Positions 13,114 to 13,878 of a stretch of DNA of 13,878 nt are shown here, in pieces. The notes below the pieces were generated by a model that searched no databases, was not told where the DNA came from, and was given only the letters and a program-made list of their open reading frames with translations. Source of the DNA: Bacillota bacterium. GTDB lineage: Bacteria > Bacillota > Clostridia > Lachnospirales > Lachnospiraceae. The stretch is taken from assembly GCA_023435505.1 (NCBI GenBank), contig JAEYRR010000379.1:1-13878 (forward strand), in the 5' to 3' direction. The translations under genes were made by a program, and so were the position numbers. Each line of letters opens with the position of its first letter. The stretch's first letter is position 1.

Positions 13114-13878
13114 ATGGATAAGGACAATTTACTGGAACAGGGAGTAGGTTCTCTGTATCAATTGCGTGAGAAACTGAGTATTCTGGATGACAATAAGAAT
13201 CTTCTAGCTGAAAGAGATATGGAAGAGAACCGCCTGGAGAGTGAACTTGAGCTTAAGAATAATATGCTTCAGGATGAGATTCAGATGGCTATAGTAAAAA
13301 GAGAAAACGAGATTGCAGCATCCTTTGATGAACAGATAGAGCGACAGAAAAATCGTATGAGAAAGGTACAGGAGAAAAAAGAACGGTCTAAGAGTGATAA
13401 GGTGTCTCAGAGGATTGAGCAGGAGACTGCCCAGTTAAGAGGCGATAACCAGAGACTGAAGCAAGATGTTAAGAATATCTTCCAACAAGGGAAGATCTCC
13501 AGAATATTTAATACGAGACTTTATTTTGCCTTATTTTCCCCAAAAGGCTTAGGGGATATTGGAATCATTTTATTGACAGTAGCCCTTGTCCTGGTAGGAC
13601 TGCCACTTTTACTGTATTATTTGTTGTTTGATTGGAACAGTACGTTTGGCCTTGTGATTATTTATATCATTACAATTGCAATAGTGGTAGGGTTATATTA
13701 CCTCATTTATAAAGTAACAAGAATGAAGAACAGTACGGCCATCTCTAGCGGTAGGGCAGTCCGCTATAAATTACGGCAAAACAATCACAAGATTCACAAG
13801 ATTAAAAAGAGAATTCTCAAGGATAAGGATGAAAGTGCTTATAACCTGGGAGAATATGATAAAGAGATTAAAGATATT
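13114..13878 (+). CDS. Unrecognised coiled-coil membrane protein, 3' end cut
   Basis: An open frame of 255 codons runs from the ATG at 13114 to the window end without a stop, so the C terminus is missing. I recognise no named family. Residues about 13-120 are a charged, heptad-like helical region (for example LAERDMEENRLESELELK and FDEQIERQKNRMRKVQEKKE) that should form a coiled coil. Two membrane segments follow (about 148-170 and 176-199), then a basic, Lys/Arg-rich stretch resumes (200-237). Both ends therefore probably face the same side of the membrane, and the positive charge around the segments suggests the cytoplasm. AAAGGGAG with about 7-nt spacing supports the start. It has its own promoter region and follows the recR hairpin, so it is separate from the repair cluster. 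Function unknown. Confidence 0.8.
   Translation, partial: MDKDNLLEQGVGSLYQLREKLSILDDNKNLLAERDMEENRLESELELKNNMLQDEIQMAIVKRENEIAASFDEQIERQKNRMRKVQEKKERSKSDKVSQRIEQETAQLRGDNQRLKQDVKNIFQQGKISRIFNTRLYFALFSPKGLGDIGIILLTVALVLVGLPLLLYYLLFDWNSTFGLVIIYIITIAIVVGLYYLIYKVTRMKNSTAISSGRAVRYKLRQNNHKIHKIKKRILKDKDESAYNLGEYDKEIKDI

Overview
The window suggests a low-GC Gram-positive bacterium of the class Clostridia, most likely the family Lachnospiraceae (relatives of Lachnoclostridium phytofermentans). The grounds are the AT-rich composition, strong AGGAGG-type ribosome binding sites, sigma-A type promoters, a dnaX-ybaB-recR cluster, a solitary murG, and several small or membrane proteins of a type I associate with Lachnospiraceae. 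Placement below family level is a guess. I see no phage, insertion sequence, CRISPR array, tRNA or rRNA.

Layout. On the minus strand, 46-1382 carries a short two-gene unit: a stand-alone TSCPD-domain protein followed by murG (lipid II synthesis). Its promoter diverges from that of mtnN (1591-2289, MTA/SAH nucleosidase), which ends in a strong terminator. Next come an unrecognised three-span membrane protein with a long charged tail (2490-3626) and pgi (3763-5112, glucose-6-phosphate isomerase). A bidirectional hairpin separates pgi from a convergent minus-strand pair: an 89-residue protein of unknown function translationally coupled to an M15 metallopeptidase that lacks a signal peptide.

From 6116 to the end everything reads on the plus strand. 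A NiaR-type (HTH plus 3H domain) regulator is followed by a PTS_EIIC_2/PfoR-family membrane protein whose upstream region contains an interrupted palindrome; this looks like a vitamin-responsive repressor next to a transporter it may control. Then come an anchored CapA-family protein preceded by a 15-bp perfect inverted repeat at its predicted transcription start, a divergent ProC/ComER-like oxidoreductase, and the replication/repair cluster dnaX, ybaB, recR. The last gene is an unrecognised coiled-coil membrane protein cut by the window end.

Most genes are housekeeping, and I do not see a large undescribed multi-gene system. The parts most worth a second look are the NiaR/EIIC-like pair with its palindrome, the capA inverted repeat, the coupled 89-aa/M15 pair, and the two unrecognised membrane/coiled-coil proteins. 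Four genes need a start downstream of the longest open frame, judged from ribosome binding sites and promoter positions.
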